Of a DNA stretch of 64,000 bases, positions 1 to 11,669 are shown piece by piece. Origin of the DNA: Cryptomeria japonica (lineage: Eukaryota; Streptophyta; Pinopsida; Cupressales; Cupressaceae); NCBI RefSeq assembly GCF_030272615.1, contig NC_081410.1, positions 220,709,415 to 220,773,414 of the forward strand, written 5' to 3'. Position numbers and translations under genes: made by a program. Position 1 is the stretch's first letter; each line of letters begins with the position of its first letter. The notes under the pieces were generated by a model. The model was not told the origin of the DNA and did not search any database. It saw only the letters and a program-made list of their open reading frames with translations.

Positions 1-1363
1 CATCTTCATAAGGACAGATTTAACCTCCTCCTCAAAGAATTTCTTTGATAGGATTTTGTTGTGGTCATCGTTAATGAGTTTTGGAAGATTCAATAATATT
101 GAGTTGAACTCTGAGGTTGGAGCCTTCAATATTGTTTAAGATTTTATCAAAAAATCTTGCTGCCTCGGAGGCAACATCATCCGGTTCAGACAGGATGGAA
201 CCCTGGCAATTCTTAATTTTAGAAATTTGATTGACCCATCGCCTCTGCTTAGTACTATTGTGGAAAAACTTAGTATTTTGGTCCCCATCACTCAACCAAG
301 TCTCCCTCGATTTTTGTTTCCAAAAGATCTCTTCATTTGAGAGTGTCTTTTCATACTCAGAGAGTACAACCTTTTCTTTGAGGAAGAGATGTTCATCCAT
401 CCCCTTCTCAAGAACCTCAATGTTAAGATTCTTAAGATCATTTTCTATTAGGAGTTTTTTATCAAAAATATTTCCAAAATTAGTGTTCCATTCTAAGAGC
501 TTCCTTTTGATAAGCTTTAACTTTCTTGTGATAATAAACATCTTCGAACCAGAGAAAATAGAGCTTCTCCACCACTTCTCAATTAAGTTTAAAAAGTTAT
601 CATCTCTGAACCACATGCTCTCAAATTTGAAGGGACATTTTTTAGGGGAGTGGTCAGATAATAAGATTAGTTGGAGTGGGAAATGGTCAGATCCTGCTAA
701 AGGGAGGGGTTCTACATTCAGGGTAAAGTTAAGCTCTGAGAGCCCTCCATGGATAAAGAACCTATCTAGTTTCTCAGCAATGTTGCAGAAACCAAGCCTT
801 CTATTATTCCAGGTGAAGGCATTATCTGTCGTCTGGATTTCCAACAAGGAGTTCCTATTGATCCAATGATTGAAATCTACAACCGCTGGAGGAAGTTTGT
901 TGCTACCTCCTCTTTTGTCTGCTACCTTAGTGATAGCATTGAAATCTCCCCCAATGATGCATACATCATTTGGGAAACTTCTGAGGAAAGACTCCAGTTC
1001 CACCCACACCCTAGCCTTATCCCTATTTTGGATAGGACCATAAACTTTAATCAATTTGAATCTTAGGTTATTTTTATAACTTAATACTTCTCCTCCCATC
1101 CAATTTTTCTTAATCTCTAAAGGTGTAAACGAGATGAATCTAGAGTCCCAAATGATGGCTAAGCCCCTTGAGGCCCCTGTTGCAGGGGAGTGCTTTAGTT
1201 GTCTAACACCTAGTTTTTTCTCAAAAAGGGCTATATTAGAGGAGTTCATTTTGGTTTCTTGGACTAACATTATATCTGATTTAGAATCAGAGATGCAACA
1301 CTTTAAGATGCGTTGTTTGTTAGGGGCACTCAGACCCCTAACATTCCGAGTTATGATTTTCAT
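1..1363 (-). pseudogene. LINE copy 1 ORF2, endonuclease part
   Basis: ORF2 starts at ATG 1363 with MKIITRNVRGLS, the usual start of the L1 endonuclease (a Trp is replaced by Arg in the SWN motif). It continues with VQETKM, GGDFNA and SDHFPL, the metal-binding and catalytic blocks of the APE-type endonuclease that nicks target DNA. The frame is open to a stop at 71. The protein then appears to continue in another frame (LINDDHNKIL...), as the linker before RT does in the family, so a one-base indel lies near 75-95. The RT domain lies beyond the left edge. Confidence 0.85.
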
Positions 1364-1391
1364 GGCTCTGTGGGGAGGAACTTCCCCTCCC

Positions 1392-3362
1392 CTACATTAA
1401 AAAGAGTAGATATTTTAGGTACTGACCCTTGGCTTCTCCATCCTTTGATCTTAGTTCAGCAAGGGATCTCCTACCTCTTCTCTTACTATGTTTAGCACAG
1501 TTAGGAGAGTCTTTTCTTCTATCAGAGCTGAGAATGCCTAGACTATTTGGGTTATCATTTTCCAAGTTATCTAATGCGACAAAGAGTTCATCTGTTTCTA
1601 AGTTGACTCTAGTAACATCCACTAGATTTTTGACCAAGAGATCCCTTTGTCTTTCCAACTCCTCATCATCACAGATTTCATCAACCAATAGGTCCATGAG
1701 GTCGTTTACTACTTCTTCCCCTACAAAATTGGCAATGATTTTAACTTCCCTAGCCACTCGATCATTCTCAGATTCTACAATTGGATTAGAAACAACCTTT
1801 AGAGATGGAGGGCAAACCTCTGCCTCCTCAAAGCCCTCCATACTTGAGACTAGAGAGATTGGTTGACCCTGTAAGGATGCCAATCCTGGATCCGAGGAAA
1901 GCCTATCTAGCTCTGCTGATTGCTCAAAGGCAATTAGTTCCATTAAAGGGGGAGACCCCAAGGGACTCAGCCTCTCTGGTGGAATGAGAGAGCTAGATGA
2001 TGACAAATTTGTCAGGTTGAGCTGCTCTTTCTAGGGGATAACCTCATTGATTTCACCATCTTCCAGATCTCGATACCCCATAAGAGAGTCAGCTATAGGT
2101 GAATTTATAGTTAGTAGTGAAGGAAGAGGGGAACGAGAGGGCTTAATAGGGGAGCTATGAGGATATAGGTTAGAGGTAAGATGATTAGGGTTAATATCAA
2201 TCTTATAGCCCTCTAGGGTAAAACCCCCTCCTTCCACGAATCTGAATGGAGCGCCATTAGACTTGAGCAATGATACAGGGAAAGGTTTCTCGGAGGGGAT
2301 CTTCCTTGGCATAGAATCTTTGAAAGGACCATTATAAAAGGGTAATTCTAGGGTTAGACAAGATTTATCACATTTCAGAGTTATAGGCCCTAAAGATTTA
2401 ATGTTAATATTCATTTTAACGATTAAGAGCTGGTTAAAGAAGCTTAGGGCTGATTTTTTGACTTCTACAAATTTACCTATTTTGTTGCCTATTATTCTTA
2501 AAAAGTCATTATTGCACAATTCTACAGGGAATTTATCAAGTGAAATTGCTCTACTAACCATGCGGGAATTGAATTGAGATGGGAGAAAGAGAGGTTGCCA
2601 TTCCCAGCAATCAAACCCTAGACCTTTAAATTTTAATATATCCTCATTAAGAAATGAATTTCTAAGATTCTAATTACCACATTCAATGGCTAAGAAATTA
2701 TCAGGAAGGATGTCAATTTTTACCTAGTTATTGAAGGAGGATGACACCCAGTTAGCAATTTGTTCCAAGGGGATCCCCCAACCTTTCCACCGAGCAAAGA
2801 TCATTCTATCATTGCAATGCATTTGATACCTAGCCTGAGTATAATTATCAATTTCAATGACCAACTTGTTAGGAGTAGCTGGGGAATTTGAAGGTAGATC
2901 TGACATAGGGTGCTTAATTTCCTTAGAATTGTGACAGCCAGAGGTTTCCATCTCCTCTGATAATTTGCCTAGGGATTTTTGTGGAGGAATGTAGTGAGTA
3001 GAGGAACTCTTTGGTTGGTTAGGTTTTACAAAACCCTTCTCCCGACAATGATTGGAAATCCTTTTGAGGTCGTTTGGTTGCCCTAATGCCCTTCTGCGGC
3101 TAACCAAATGCCAATCCTAATCCCAGCCTTTGTAAAGAGGAGGGGGAGCCCTAGCCACATTAACCAAAGAGTATTTTGTTTTTGCAAAGAAGGCCTCTTG
3201 ATCACGGATCCGTGAAATGACCCTACCAAGATCCTCAATCCTAGAGTTATTAGCCAAAATAGTGAATCGATTAGTAGAACCTCTGTAATTTCCCCGCAGT
3301 GGATAAGAGCACTCGAAAGAAGATGTCGATGCATTGCACCTCTTTTTCACATGCAGAGACAT
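1392..3362 (-). pseudogene. LINE copy 1 ORF1 (DUF4283-like RNA-binding protein)
   Basis: The reading stays in one minus-strand frame from 3362 to the stop at 1392, about 656 codons, interrupted by stops near 3114, 2724, 2650 and 2031. The central part (about 2750 to 2350) has the pattern of the plant DUF4283 region: a Trp-rich segment ending near 2580, then a stretch containing DFLRIIGNKIGKFVEV. In the family this region precedes a zinc knuckle. I could not find a clear CCHC knuckle here, so that part is lost or diverged. The family protein binds LINE RNA. The rest is acidic or low-complexity linker. Confidence 0.7.
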
Positions 3363-3749
3363 ATTTTTTCGCTTCCTCGTGGTTTTATCAAAAAAACTTT
3401 TGTATTGTCAAAATATTTCAATTACTTGTTAAACAATGGAAATAAATTTAACACTGTGATCTTTTTTATGTAATGCTATAAAAAAAAATTCAGTTCGTTC
3501 CATTAATTATTTGTACATTGATTATGGTTGATTATAATTTTATAAATATATAGTCATTCAAAATACAAAATTTTAAAAGTTTCAAGATACAAAATTTTAT
3601 CGGTAAAGGTTTTTTCATTCTATTAATTAAAAAGTTTCAAGATACAAAATTTGCAGTCATTCATGCATAAACGCAGACAGAGAGAAAACCATAGTGCCCA
3701 TAGCTTATAGCAAGCAGACAAAAAAACCAGTTCATTGCCGATAGGTCGC
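3363..3749. other. AT-rich stretch without a gene
   Basis: This is AT-rich DNA between the LINE and the next pseudogene. The segment aagtttcaagatacaaaatt occurs twice, near 3577 and 3631. No coding potential or structural RNA is recognisable. Confidence 0.5.
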
Positions 3750-4451
3750 TCACTCAGTCTCACTATCCCCCTGGGTCACCTCCTCCCAGTCCCTTCCCTC
3801 CTCGGAGGTCAATGCTTTCCCTTTTGCCGCTTCAGCTTTCATTTTTGGAATGCAGTTTAGGCACCCGAAGTCGGAGTTGCCCTCCAAGCTTGCTAGTAGC
3901 TATATGGCCCTTCCTTCTTCAGCCCTATCTCTCAATTCCCTACCAACCTCCATCCTTGCCACCACATGCAAAGCCTTCAGGACTTCATCCACCCTGGTTA
4001 ATTTCACAAAGAGTTTCATCGCTTCCCACCCCAATCAGGCACGTTCACGACACTAGTATTTGATTTCATCCTCTGGGCCACGAATAAAAGGAAGCAATTC
4101 CTTCTAGTCTTCCCCTTCCCTAATTTGAATGCCAACTCCCGGCACCACCCACTCCAAGATTGAATCCAGGTTAATCAAAAAATCCCCATCAATCAATTTG
4201 ACCAATGTGAGTTTTACCTTTTCCACCTCCGGTTTGAATTCACAGGCCCACGCCAGAATCAAAGAGTAAACCTCCATGTTAGTTCGATACCAGTGACTGA
4301 TATGTGCCACCTCCTCCACAAGCATCAGTTGAGATGTCGGCCACAACTTCTCCTCCTTAAACCTGAACAGTCCTTGCATCCGTTTATCAGATACTTTGCC
4401 CAAAAAGGGCACCAACTTCTTGTCTGTTCAAAGTGTGAAATTGGCCTCCAT
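3750..4451 (-). pseudogene. Unidentified pseudogene, 233 codons in one frame
   Basis: Reading the minus strand from ATG 4451 to TGA 3750 gives one uninterrupted frame of 233 codons containing five in-frame stops (TGA near 4431, TAG at 4104, then TAG, TGA and TAG further on). It has no frameshift. The predicted protein is hydrophilic and mostly helical-looking (HISHWYRTNMEVYSLILAWA; VDEVLKALHVVARMEVGREL) with an acidic tail (TSEEGRDWEEVTQGDSETE). GC content is higher than in the neighbouring DNA. I do not recognise the family. The long single frame and normal amino-acid mix suggest a decayed host-type or processed gene rather than chance. Its start is a guess. Confidence 0.5.
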
Positions 4452-5397
4452 GGTCACCTACAATTTCAAAAGAACTTCCCCCAAAAAATGTCTTACAGAA
4501 GCTACGAACTACAGATTTGTTCTGCTTCAAAGCAAAAAATGGTACATAGATCAAAAGGTAATAAATTCTGCCTCCGTCTTATAGGTCGGGTAATGAATAT
4601 GTATGATAAGGAATCAATACCATTAGATCAAGAAAAAGATTTCTTGCCATCCTCCCCTTCCTCCGTTCGTGCGACCTATCGCAGACAACTCCTTCTGCAA
4701 CAATTAATCGCCACCTTGGCATTTGTACTTTCCAAATTTGCTCGCCTTAACAGGTTGAGGACTGCACATTTTTTTAAATTAATACAGTAAATTTATGATG
4801 AACTTTTATATATATTTTTTAACTATTTTTTAAAATTATAAATCGTAAACATATTTTCAAAGAATTTTGTTAAACTTTAAATTAATATTTTAGATTTAAT
4901 ATTGAATGTTTTCGTTTTTATATTAAACTTTTACCTTTCAAATTGTATATCAAAATTTATATTTTTATTTAGTTATTTGTTTTATTCTAGAAACTAAGTT
5001 TCATGTTTTATACTATTTTTGAATTTCAAATTTTTACAAATAATATTAACATTATATTTAATAGTTATCTCAAACTATTGCACATCTTTAAAATTTAAAT
5101 GTCTCTTATTATGGGACCGACGACATCTAACAACACTCAAGTTCTCAATAGGTATCATCGTCTGTCAGATGAGCAAAGATCAACGGCTTAGGGTGGATTT
5201 CAGCCTGAATGTGGAAAGTGACCACATTGGTGAGAACTTCGCCCGGAATTGAACATTTTAAATTTAATTAAATATAATTAAGTATATAGTCTATAGACTA
5301 TAAATCTCTTTTTCGGGTGGAAGTTTAAAATGATTAAATAGACTTAAAAAACAGACCCGAAAAGTGACCATTTTGTAGACTTATTTTTGGCACCAAT
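4452..5397. other. AT-rich stretch upstream of the gypsy insertion
   Basis: This stretch is mostly very AT-rich, with no supportable gene. The last 45 bases read in frame into the ORF that resumes at 13256 on the far side of the gypsy element, so the 3' edge belongs to the interrupted gene. A near-palindrome (tatagtctatagactata) lies near 5285. Confidence 0.45.
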
Positions 5398-6970
5398 TGG
5401 TCCAGGAGCACCCTTCCAAGCTCTCCCTCCTTCTTGTTTTGTTGGTGTTATGCTTCTTTTGAAGCCTTTGTATATAAAATAATGAGCCATGTGCTCATAG
5501 GTCCTAGTTAGGGTCCTAATTGAGATCTTAAGGGTTATAAGTCAAGATTGAGGATTTCTTGAAACTTGAGGGTATGTGTGCCTTGGATGTGTTTAGGGGT
5601 CCTTTATAGCATGGTGGTGTCCTTAGGTTGGCCCAATGTGGGTCTAGGAGTCATGAAAAGCGACATTGGGAAAGTTGCTCAAAAGTTGCAAAAGTTGCAT
5701 GACAACTTTTCCACCATGATGTCCAACTCTTTAGGTTAGTGTGGAAAACCCTAGTATGGGCACACAGACTGAGGTATGGGTAGTATAAGTATTTCCAAAC
5801 CCTAAGTTAATGGGTTGGATGTCAGACATTGTACGGCCCTAGCAAAAAGACCAGACTGAGACTGTAAAATTGTTACCAGTCAGTTTGAATGAAGCAACCA
5901 AGCAAGTTAATGGATTGAGATACATCCAACACTATGTGGAATGTCTTTCATGGTGTAAATACTTTCATTTCAAGCAACTACTTTAGGTGTTTATTTGCAA
6001 ATTGAGTGTGTTTGTAAATAGTTTGTAAATTGTCTTCTTACTGTCTAGTTTTGGATAGGATTGTGTAAATAGCTGCATAAATCCATTCCCCATTGTGGAA
6101 CCACCATCAAACCATGGGGAATGAGAGTGCAGACCTTGTACCATACTGCAAAACAAGCAGGGCCCTGAAAATGTAGGGAGGCCATCAAGAGACCCAATCC
6201 TAGGCAAGACTGAACAGTGCCTGGCTAGGAGAGGTTAAGTTTCAGAGGTCTTGGAGAGCAAGGTTGGATAGAGGAAAGTACACCCTTTGGAGGAGGTGTA
6301 GAGGAGTGTATGAAGCATAAATGCTATGAAGGAGGAGCCTCCACCAATCTAGACAAAGTGGCTAAAACACAAAACACTCACTGTGACCCAGGCAGACCAC
6401 AAAACCCTCACAAAACCCTTAAAAACCCCAAAATTCACCCAAGGCACTGTACGGCCACTTGGAGGCCCAAAACCTAGAAAATCCTTGAGCCCTTGCCAAT
6501 TGAATGGTAGTCTATTTTGGGAGTTTGGGTTGTGTATGCATCGTTTGTGAGAGAAATCCCTAAAGGACCAGGTAGGAGGCCTAATTGGTTCTAATCCTTG
6601 TAGCCCTGTTTTGTAAGCAAAAACACAAAACAGTGAAACCGGTAGAAAGGATGAAGGTAGCAACTTCTTGGGGGCACATGGAGGGATGTAAAACATGGTT
6701 TAAGACTTGATTTAACCTTGCTAAGACCCTGGAAGGTGTAGAACAAGCATAGCCCTTATTAGCCATAGTAAGGGGTTTTGAGTCTCATGAGTAGGTGAGA
6801 CCTTAGGACCAGCAAAGCAACTCATTGGTGGGTGGATTGGGCAAGGTCAGGGGATTCCTCAAGCAAAGGAAGTCCTAGAGACCCTAGGGTGTGAGGAGAA
6901 CACCAGGTCATCCAAGGAAAGGATCCAAGAGCATAGACTAGGCTAGTCTATCCCAAGCACCAACCCATCA
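5398..6970 (+). repeat. 5' LTR of the gypsy element (1573 bp)
   Basis: It starts TGGTCCAGGAGCACCC and ends CAACCCATCA, directly before the primer binding site. It matches 11670-13253 along its whole length. A TATATAAAAT box lies near 5470. Near 5660-5715 there are three AAAGTTGC units followed by the inverted ACAACTTTT, able to form a hairpin in RNA. Compared with the 3' LTR it lacks a 21-bp segment (after about 5710) and has an extra 10 bp near 6408. Confidence 0.95.
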
Positions 6971-6973
6971 GAT

Positions 6974-6985
6974 TGGTATCAGAGC
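6974..6985 (+). promoter_or_regulatory. Primer binding site (initiator tRNA-Met)
   Basis: TGGTATCAGAGC lies three bases after the 5' LTR. It is complementary to the 3' end of plant initiator tRNA-Met, the usual primer for minus-strand synthesis in plant LTR retrotransposons. Confidence 0.95.
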
Positions 6986-7049
6986 AAGTTAAAGACTTGT
7001 TGGACTGTGTATGTCTCTATATACTGGCGAATCAGCAGGTGAGAGCAGA

Positions 7050-8160
7050 ATGGTCACTAATGTAGAGTTGGCTAGAGAGGTGGAAGAACAGAAGGAGAAG
7101 AATAGACTCCTTGAAGAAGCTATGAGGGAGATAAGGGATAAACTATAGGAAGTGGTGGATCAAAGGACACAAGGACCTTGGGATGAAGACACCAAGGGTA
7201 AAGGCAAGAAGATTATAGACATAGATGACATTATCCCTGAACCAGATCCCTTGTTCAATGAAGAACCTTTTGTGAAGGCTATTAAGGCCTTGAACACCAA
7301 AGCCTTTGAAGGATTGCCACATTTCAGTGGAAGAATGCACATTGACACTGTTATGGAATGGATTGAGGGCATGGAAAACCACTTTGAGTGTGAAGGAGTG
7401 ACAGAGGCTCGGAAGGTTAAAGTTGCCAAATCAAGATTAAGGGGAGCAGCTTTGACATGGTGGAAGTACCTACAAGAAGAAAGAGTTAGTATGGGAAAGC
7501 TACCTATTGCAAATTGGAAAGCTATGGTGAGTAAGATTAAGGAGAACTACTTACCAGAGGATTATGAAGTCCAACTTCATAAGAAGAGACAAGGATTGAA
7601 GCAGAAGGATCTTGATGTGACCTCCTACATAGAGGAGTTTCAAAAGCTATGTCTTAGATCCAAAGTCCAAGAAGATGAATCTATTAAGGTGGCTAGGTAT
7701 CTAAGCGGCCTAAAGTGGAACATTCAAGAGGAGATAAGCCTATGGACTCCTACTAATATTCAAAAATGTCATCAACTTGCTACCAAGGTAGAAGAGAGGA
7801 ACAAAAGGAAAGGAGACTCCAATAACAGGGGTAGAGGCAGAGGTAGAGATCAAGTGAATCACCGAGGTGGTTACCAAAGCAAGGCAAATGAGCCAAGGAA
7901 CCAAGGAGAAACCAAGTTGACTGAGCATGGCAGTGAAGCCAATCTCAGAGGAGGACATTCTAGAGGAAGAGGTGCACAAGGTGGTCCAAATAGGGGTAGA
8001 GGTACTGGCAGAGGTAACTCCTATTTTGCAACAATGAAGTGTTACAATTGTGGACAATTGGGACACCCGACATATAGATGCCCTGACAAGCTTACATCAT
8101 CAAACAATGGAAAGAGGGTTGCATATGCACATAAAGACTCTTCAAGCAGCAAGACACATG
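7050..8160 (+). pseudogene. Gypsy Gag domain with CCHC zinc knuckle
   Basis: The capsid/nucleocapsid part has an N-terminal charged coiled segment (7050-7145, ended by a TAG). The retrotransposon Gag core follows at about 7300-7800 (ALTWWKYLQEE; YLPEDYEVQLHKKRQGLKQ; YIEEFQKLC). Next comes an Arg/Gly-rich linker (RGRGRGRDQ, 7826 onward) and one zinc knuckle CYNCGQLGHPTYRC near 8040-8081 with all four ligands intact. Its role is particle assembly and RNA packaging. Confidence 0.9.
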
Positions 8161-8223
8161 AGGTGGACCATATTGAATCAAAGATTGGAGAAAATCTGAT
8201 GTTCAATAGGGTCTTGATAAGAC

Positions 8224-8540
8224 AGCCAGAGAAGAATGAACCCAAGCATAGGAGATCATTGTTTAGGGTGAGGTGTAAGATTCTTGGTAAAGTTTGCAAG
8301 GTGATAGTTGATTCAGGCTCAACTGACAATATCAGATCAGAAGAGGTAGTCAAGAAGTTGAAACTCACAAGGATACCCCACACTAACCCATAAAAGGTGA
8401 CATGGTTGAATCATGACCAGAGTGTGCTAGTCAATGAGCAGACTTGGGTAGAGTTTTCTATTTGAGGATACAAGGATAAGATCCTTTGTGATGTGTTACC
8501 TATGGATGCATGTCACTTATTGCTAGGAAGACCCTGGCAA
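8224..8540 (+). pseudogene. Gypsy aspartic protease domain
   Basis: It contains the active-site triad as VDSGSTDN (about 8308-8331) and the later flap-to-C-terminal block CDVLPMDACHLLLGRPW (about 8487-8540), typical of plant Ty3/gypsy proteases that cut the polyprotein. It is broken by TAA 8391 and TGA 8463. Confidence 0.85.
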
Positions 8541-8859
8541 TTTGATAGGAAGGTGATCTATGATGGAGAGGAGAACTCCATTTCCTTTAAGAAGGACAGC
8601 AAGACCTTCAAGATTCAGTCTTTGACAAAGAATGAAGAGGGAACTTCAAGAACACCTAGTGTTTTATTGGCTACTGGTAAGGAGTTGTTAAACTTGCTAC
8701 ATGAGGAGGAGATAGTGAAGTGTGCCATCTTTGTGAAGCCAAAGGAGGAAGAAGACAAGTTGCAGGCAGAGATACCCAAGGAGGTGAAGCACATGTTGCA
8801 AGAGTATAAGGACATAGTGAGTGATGGAGCACCTGCAACACTCCCACCAAGAAGGTCTA

Positions 8860-9740
8860 TAAGTCATCAAATAGACTTTGTTCCCGGTGCATCCTTACCT
8901 AACAAGGCTACATATAAGCTCACACCTAATTAGAATAAGGAGGTAGCAAGGCAAGTGCAGGAGTTATTGGAACAAGGACTGATTAAGAAGAGCATCAGCC
9001 CATGTGCAGTCTCGGTAGTGCTAGCATCAAAAAAAGGAGGTAAGTGGAGGCTTTGCACTCACTCAAGGGAAATCAATAGGATTACCATAAGGTATAGGTC
9101 TCCTATTCCTAGAATAGAGGATCTAATGGACTGTTTAGGAGGGGTTATGTATTTCACCAAGCTAGACCTTAAAAGTGGTTATCACCAGATAAGAATTAAG
9201 GAGGGTGATGAGTGGAAGACTTCTTTTAAAACCACAGAAGGATTGTATGAATGGCTTGTGATGCCATTTGGACTCACCAATGCTCCAAGCACCTTCATGA
9301 GGTTGATGAATGAAGTGTTGAAGGATTTCACAGGCAGATTTGTGGTGGTGTACCTAGATGACATTCTCATCTATAGCAGAACCAAAGAGGAGCACCTTGA
9401 GCATTTGAGGTTAGTCTTAGAGAGGTTGCATGAGGAGAAGCTATCCATCAACCTAGAGAAGTGTGACTTCTTGAAGAAAGAGTTGGTCTACTTAGGATTT
9501 ATAGTGTCTAAAGGAACCTTGAAGATGGATCCAAGCAAAGTGGAGGCAATCTTAAATTGGCCTACACCTAAAATAGGGACTGAGGTTAGAAGTTTCCATG
9601 GATTAGCTCAATTCTATAGGAAGTTTGTGAGGAACTTCAATGGCATATGTGCACCAGTCCTTGAAACCATCAAAGGAGGCCTTAAAACTAAGTTTGAATG
9701 GACTGAGCAGGCTGACAAAGCATTTCAATTGTTGAAATAG
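8860..9740 (+). pseudogene. Gypsy reverse transcriptase domain
   Basis: RT blocks appear in order: [16 protein letters not shown] (usually VDYR in place of THSR), [34 protein letters not shown], the catalytic YLDDILIYS at 9351-9377, and YLGFIVSKG. The catalytic Asp pair is intact. TAG 8931 precedes the domain and TAG 9738 ends it. Confidence 0.95.
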
Positions 9741-10290
9741 GAAGTAGCCACAAAACCTATCCTTCTCCTACCTACGTTTGATAAGCTATTCACTTTGGAG
9801 TGTGATGCAAGTGGAATTGCAGTAGGTGGTGTGTTGAGTCAAGAGGGAAGACCTATGGCATTTTTTAGTGAGAAGCTTAATGAAGCAAAGAAGAAGTACT
9901 CAACCTATGACCTAGAGTTGTATGCATTAGTGTAGTCACTAAAGAAATGGAGGCATTACCTACTCCCAAAGGAATTTGTAGTCTTCACAGACAATCAGGC
10001 ATTGAGTTACATTAACACTCAAGAGAAGCTCAACAATAGACATCTAAAATGGATGGAATACCTCCAATCCTTCACCTTCACCATCAAGCATAAGAAGGGG
10101 CAACTTAATAAGGTGGCAGATGCCTTAAGTAGGAAGTTGTTGACAGTTCAAGAGTTACAGTTGCAGAGCATAGGAATAGAAGGTTTCAAAGACCTCTATG
10201 AAGGAGATGAAGACTTCTCATTAGCTTACAAGGTTTGCAAAGAGTTTGAGAACCATTTCCATGGTTAGTATGCAGATTACACTCTCCAAA
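9741..10290 (+). pseudogene. Gypsy RNase H domain
   Basis: It starts after TAG 9738 with FTLECDASGIAVGGVLSQ (first catalytic Asp), then STYDLELYALV, FTDNQALSYINT and KKGQLNKVADALSR, the usual order of the Ty3/gypsy RNase H that removes RNA from the RNA:DNA hybrid. TAG at 9933 and 10266 interrupt it. Confidence 0.9.
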
Positions 10291-10299
10291 ATGGTCTCT

Positions 10300-11290
10300 T
10301 GTTCAAGGGTAACCAGTTGTGTGTACCTAGAGGATCCATGAGGGAGAACCTCATCCAAGAAAAAACATAATGGCAGTTTAAGTGGACACTTTGGAGTCAA
10401 AAAAACCTTGGATTTAGTACAGAGGTACTACTATTGGCCAAAGTTGCCAAGAGATGTAAAGAGGTATGTAGAGCAATGTGGAGTGTGTCAAAGACCAAAA
10501 GGAGGATCAAGCAATGTTGGTCTTTATCAACCATTACCAGTCCCTAACAGACCTTGGGAATGTATAAGTATGGACTTTTTAGTAGGACTTCCCAAGAATA
10601 AAACAGGTATGGACAGCATCTATGTAGTAGTAGATAGATTTTCCAAGATGAGTCATTTCATTCCATGTAAGACTACACATGATGCTAGCTATGTTGCACA
10701 TCTCTTCTTCAAAGAGATTGTTAGGATTCATGGACTCCCTTTAAGCATTGTTTCAGACAGGGACAACAAGTTCATGGGTCATTTTTGGCAAACATTATGG
10801 AAGAGACTAGGAACTAACTTGTCATTTAGCTCAGCTTACCATCCACAAACAGATGCTCAAACTAAAGTCATCAACAGGGTGTTAGGCAATTTGTTGAGGT
10901 GTCTAACTAAGGAATATGGTCAGACATGGGACCTAATCATTCCTCAAGCAGAGTATGCATATAATGACAGTGTGAATAGGACCACTGGTAGAAGCCCTTT
11001 TGAGGTTGTGTATGGCAGACATCCAAGGGGAGTATGTGAGTTGAGAGACCTTAGTGCTTTGGAGATGAAGAGTGGGCAAGCAAAGGACTTCACTCAAACC
11101 ATCAAGGAAGTTCAAGAGCAAGTTAAGAAGGCCATCCTTGAATCCACTCAAAAACTGAAGGCCAAAGTGGATGAGAGAAGGAGAGGAGTTCAGTTCAAGG
11201 TGGGTGACTATGTGATGGTACATTTAAGCAAAGCCATGATGCAAAGTGGTAAGCCTACCAAACTATAGATGAAGAGAGTAGGACCTTGTC
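10300..11290 (+). pseudogene. Gypsy integrase, catalytic Glu replaced by Lys
   Basis: The HHCC zinc domain reads HNGSLSGHFG ... CGVCQRPKG (10366-10500) after the one-base frameshift at 10360-10365. The core carries the first Asp in SMDFLVGLPKN (about 10570) and the second in SDRDNKF (about 10755). At the third position of the D,D-35-E triad the usual Glu is Lys: HPQTDAQTKVINR, codon AAA at 10864-10866. This removes a required metal ligand, so strand transfer should be lost even without the stops. The C-terminal SH3-like part continues to the TAG at 11266. Confidence 0.9.
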
Positions 11291-11514
11291 AAATTCTGGC
11301 AAAATATGGTGAGAATGCCTATAAGGTTGATTTACCTTCAGACTTAGCCATTTCACCAGTCTTTAATGTTGTTGATCTGGTAATGTACAAGGGAGAGATA
11401 GCAGGGCAGACTGAGAACCAAGCTAAGGTATTACAAGACTTGGATGTAAATACCTTACCTCAAGTGAAGAAGCCTAAAGTAGAGGAGATCTTGGAATCAA
11501 AGGTGAAGAAGTCT

Positions 11515-11630
11515 ACTAGACACCAGGTCTACATGGAGCACTTAGTGAAATGGGTAGATCAACCAGTATCTGGAGCTACATGGGTGGAGGAGAGCAGGTT
11601 CAAGACACTTGGAATAGACCCGGCTCTCAT
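11515..11630 (+). pseudogene. Chromodomain at the integrase C terminus
   Basis: The block YMEHLVKWVDQPVSGATWVE followed by ESRF has the aromatic and Trp pattern of a chromodomain (hxxYLVKWxxxxxxxATWE). In chromoviruses this module guides integration to chromatin with particular histone marks. It is intact in sequence, and the ORF ends shortly after at 11647. Confidence 0.85.
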
Positions 11631-11655
11631 TTCTTCTTCTTTTTCTTAGTTGTGT

Positions 11656-11669
11656 GCAGAGGGGGAGTA
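11656..11669 (+). promoter_or_regulatory. Gypsy polypurine tract
   Basis: GCAGAGGGGGAGTA sits directly before the 3' LTR. This is the RNase H-resistant primer for plus-strand synthesis. Confidence 0.9.

Larger units (their letters stand above)
1..3380 (-). mobile_element. LINE (plant L1 type), copy 1, runs off the left edge
   Basis: This is a non-LTR retrotransposon read on the minus strand. ORF1 (3362 to 1392) is followed 28 nt later by ORF2 (from 1363), which begins with an apurinic endonuclease domain and leaves the window at position 1. RT, RNase H and the 3' tail are therefore not visible. The ORF1-then-endonuclease order and the ORF1 fold type (DUF4283-like) are those of plant L1 elements. 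Both ORFs are broken by nonsense codons and at least one frameshift, so the copy is dead. The 5' boundary near 3380 is set only by the start of ORF1, and I found no target-site duplication. Confidence 0.85.
7050..11649 (+). pseudogene. Gypsy gag-pol polyprotein, inactivated
   Basis: From ATG 7050 one frame encodes Gag, protease, RT and RNase H up to 10365. There the six-A run at 10360-10365 carries one extra base, and the protein continues in the next frame through integrase and chromodomain to the stop at 11647. Premature stops: TAG at 7146, 8931, 9738, 9933, 10266 and 11266; TAA at 8391; TGA at 8463. By context nearly all read as Gln or Arg codons changed by a single C-to-T step. Gag and Pol are fused in one frame, as is common in chromoviruses. 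No envelope-like gene is present. Confidence 0.95.

Noticed and set aside
4293..4790. 165-codon plus-strand frame
   Set aside because: It lies largely opposite the better-supported minus-strand pseudogene and its AT-rich upstream region, and has no recognisable motif.
7152..7432. Minus-strand frames over the gypsy gag
   Set aside because: They are antisense shadows of the Gag coding sequence.
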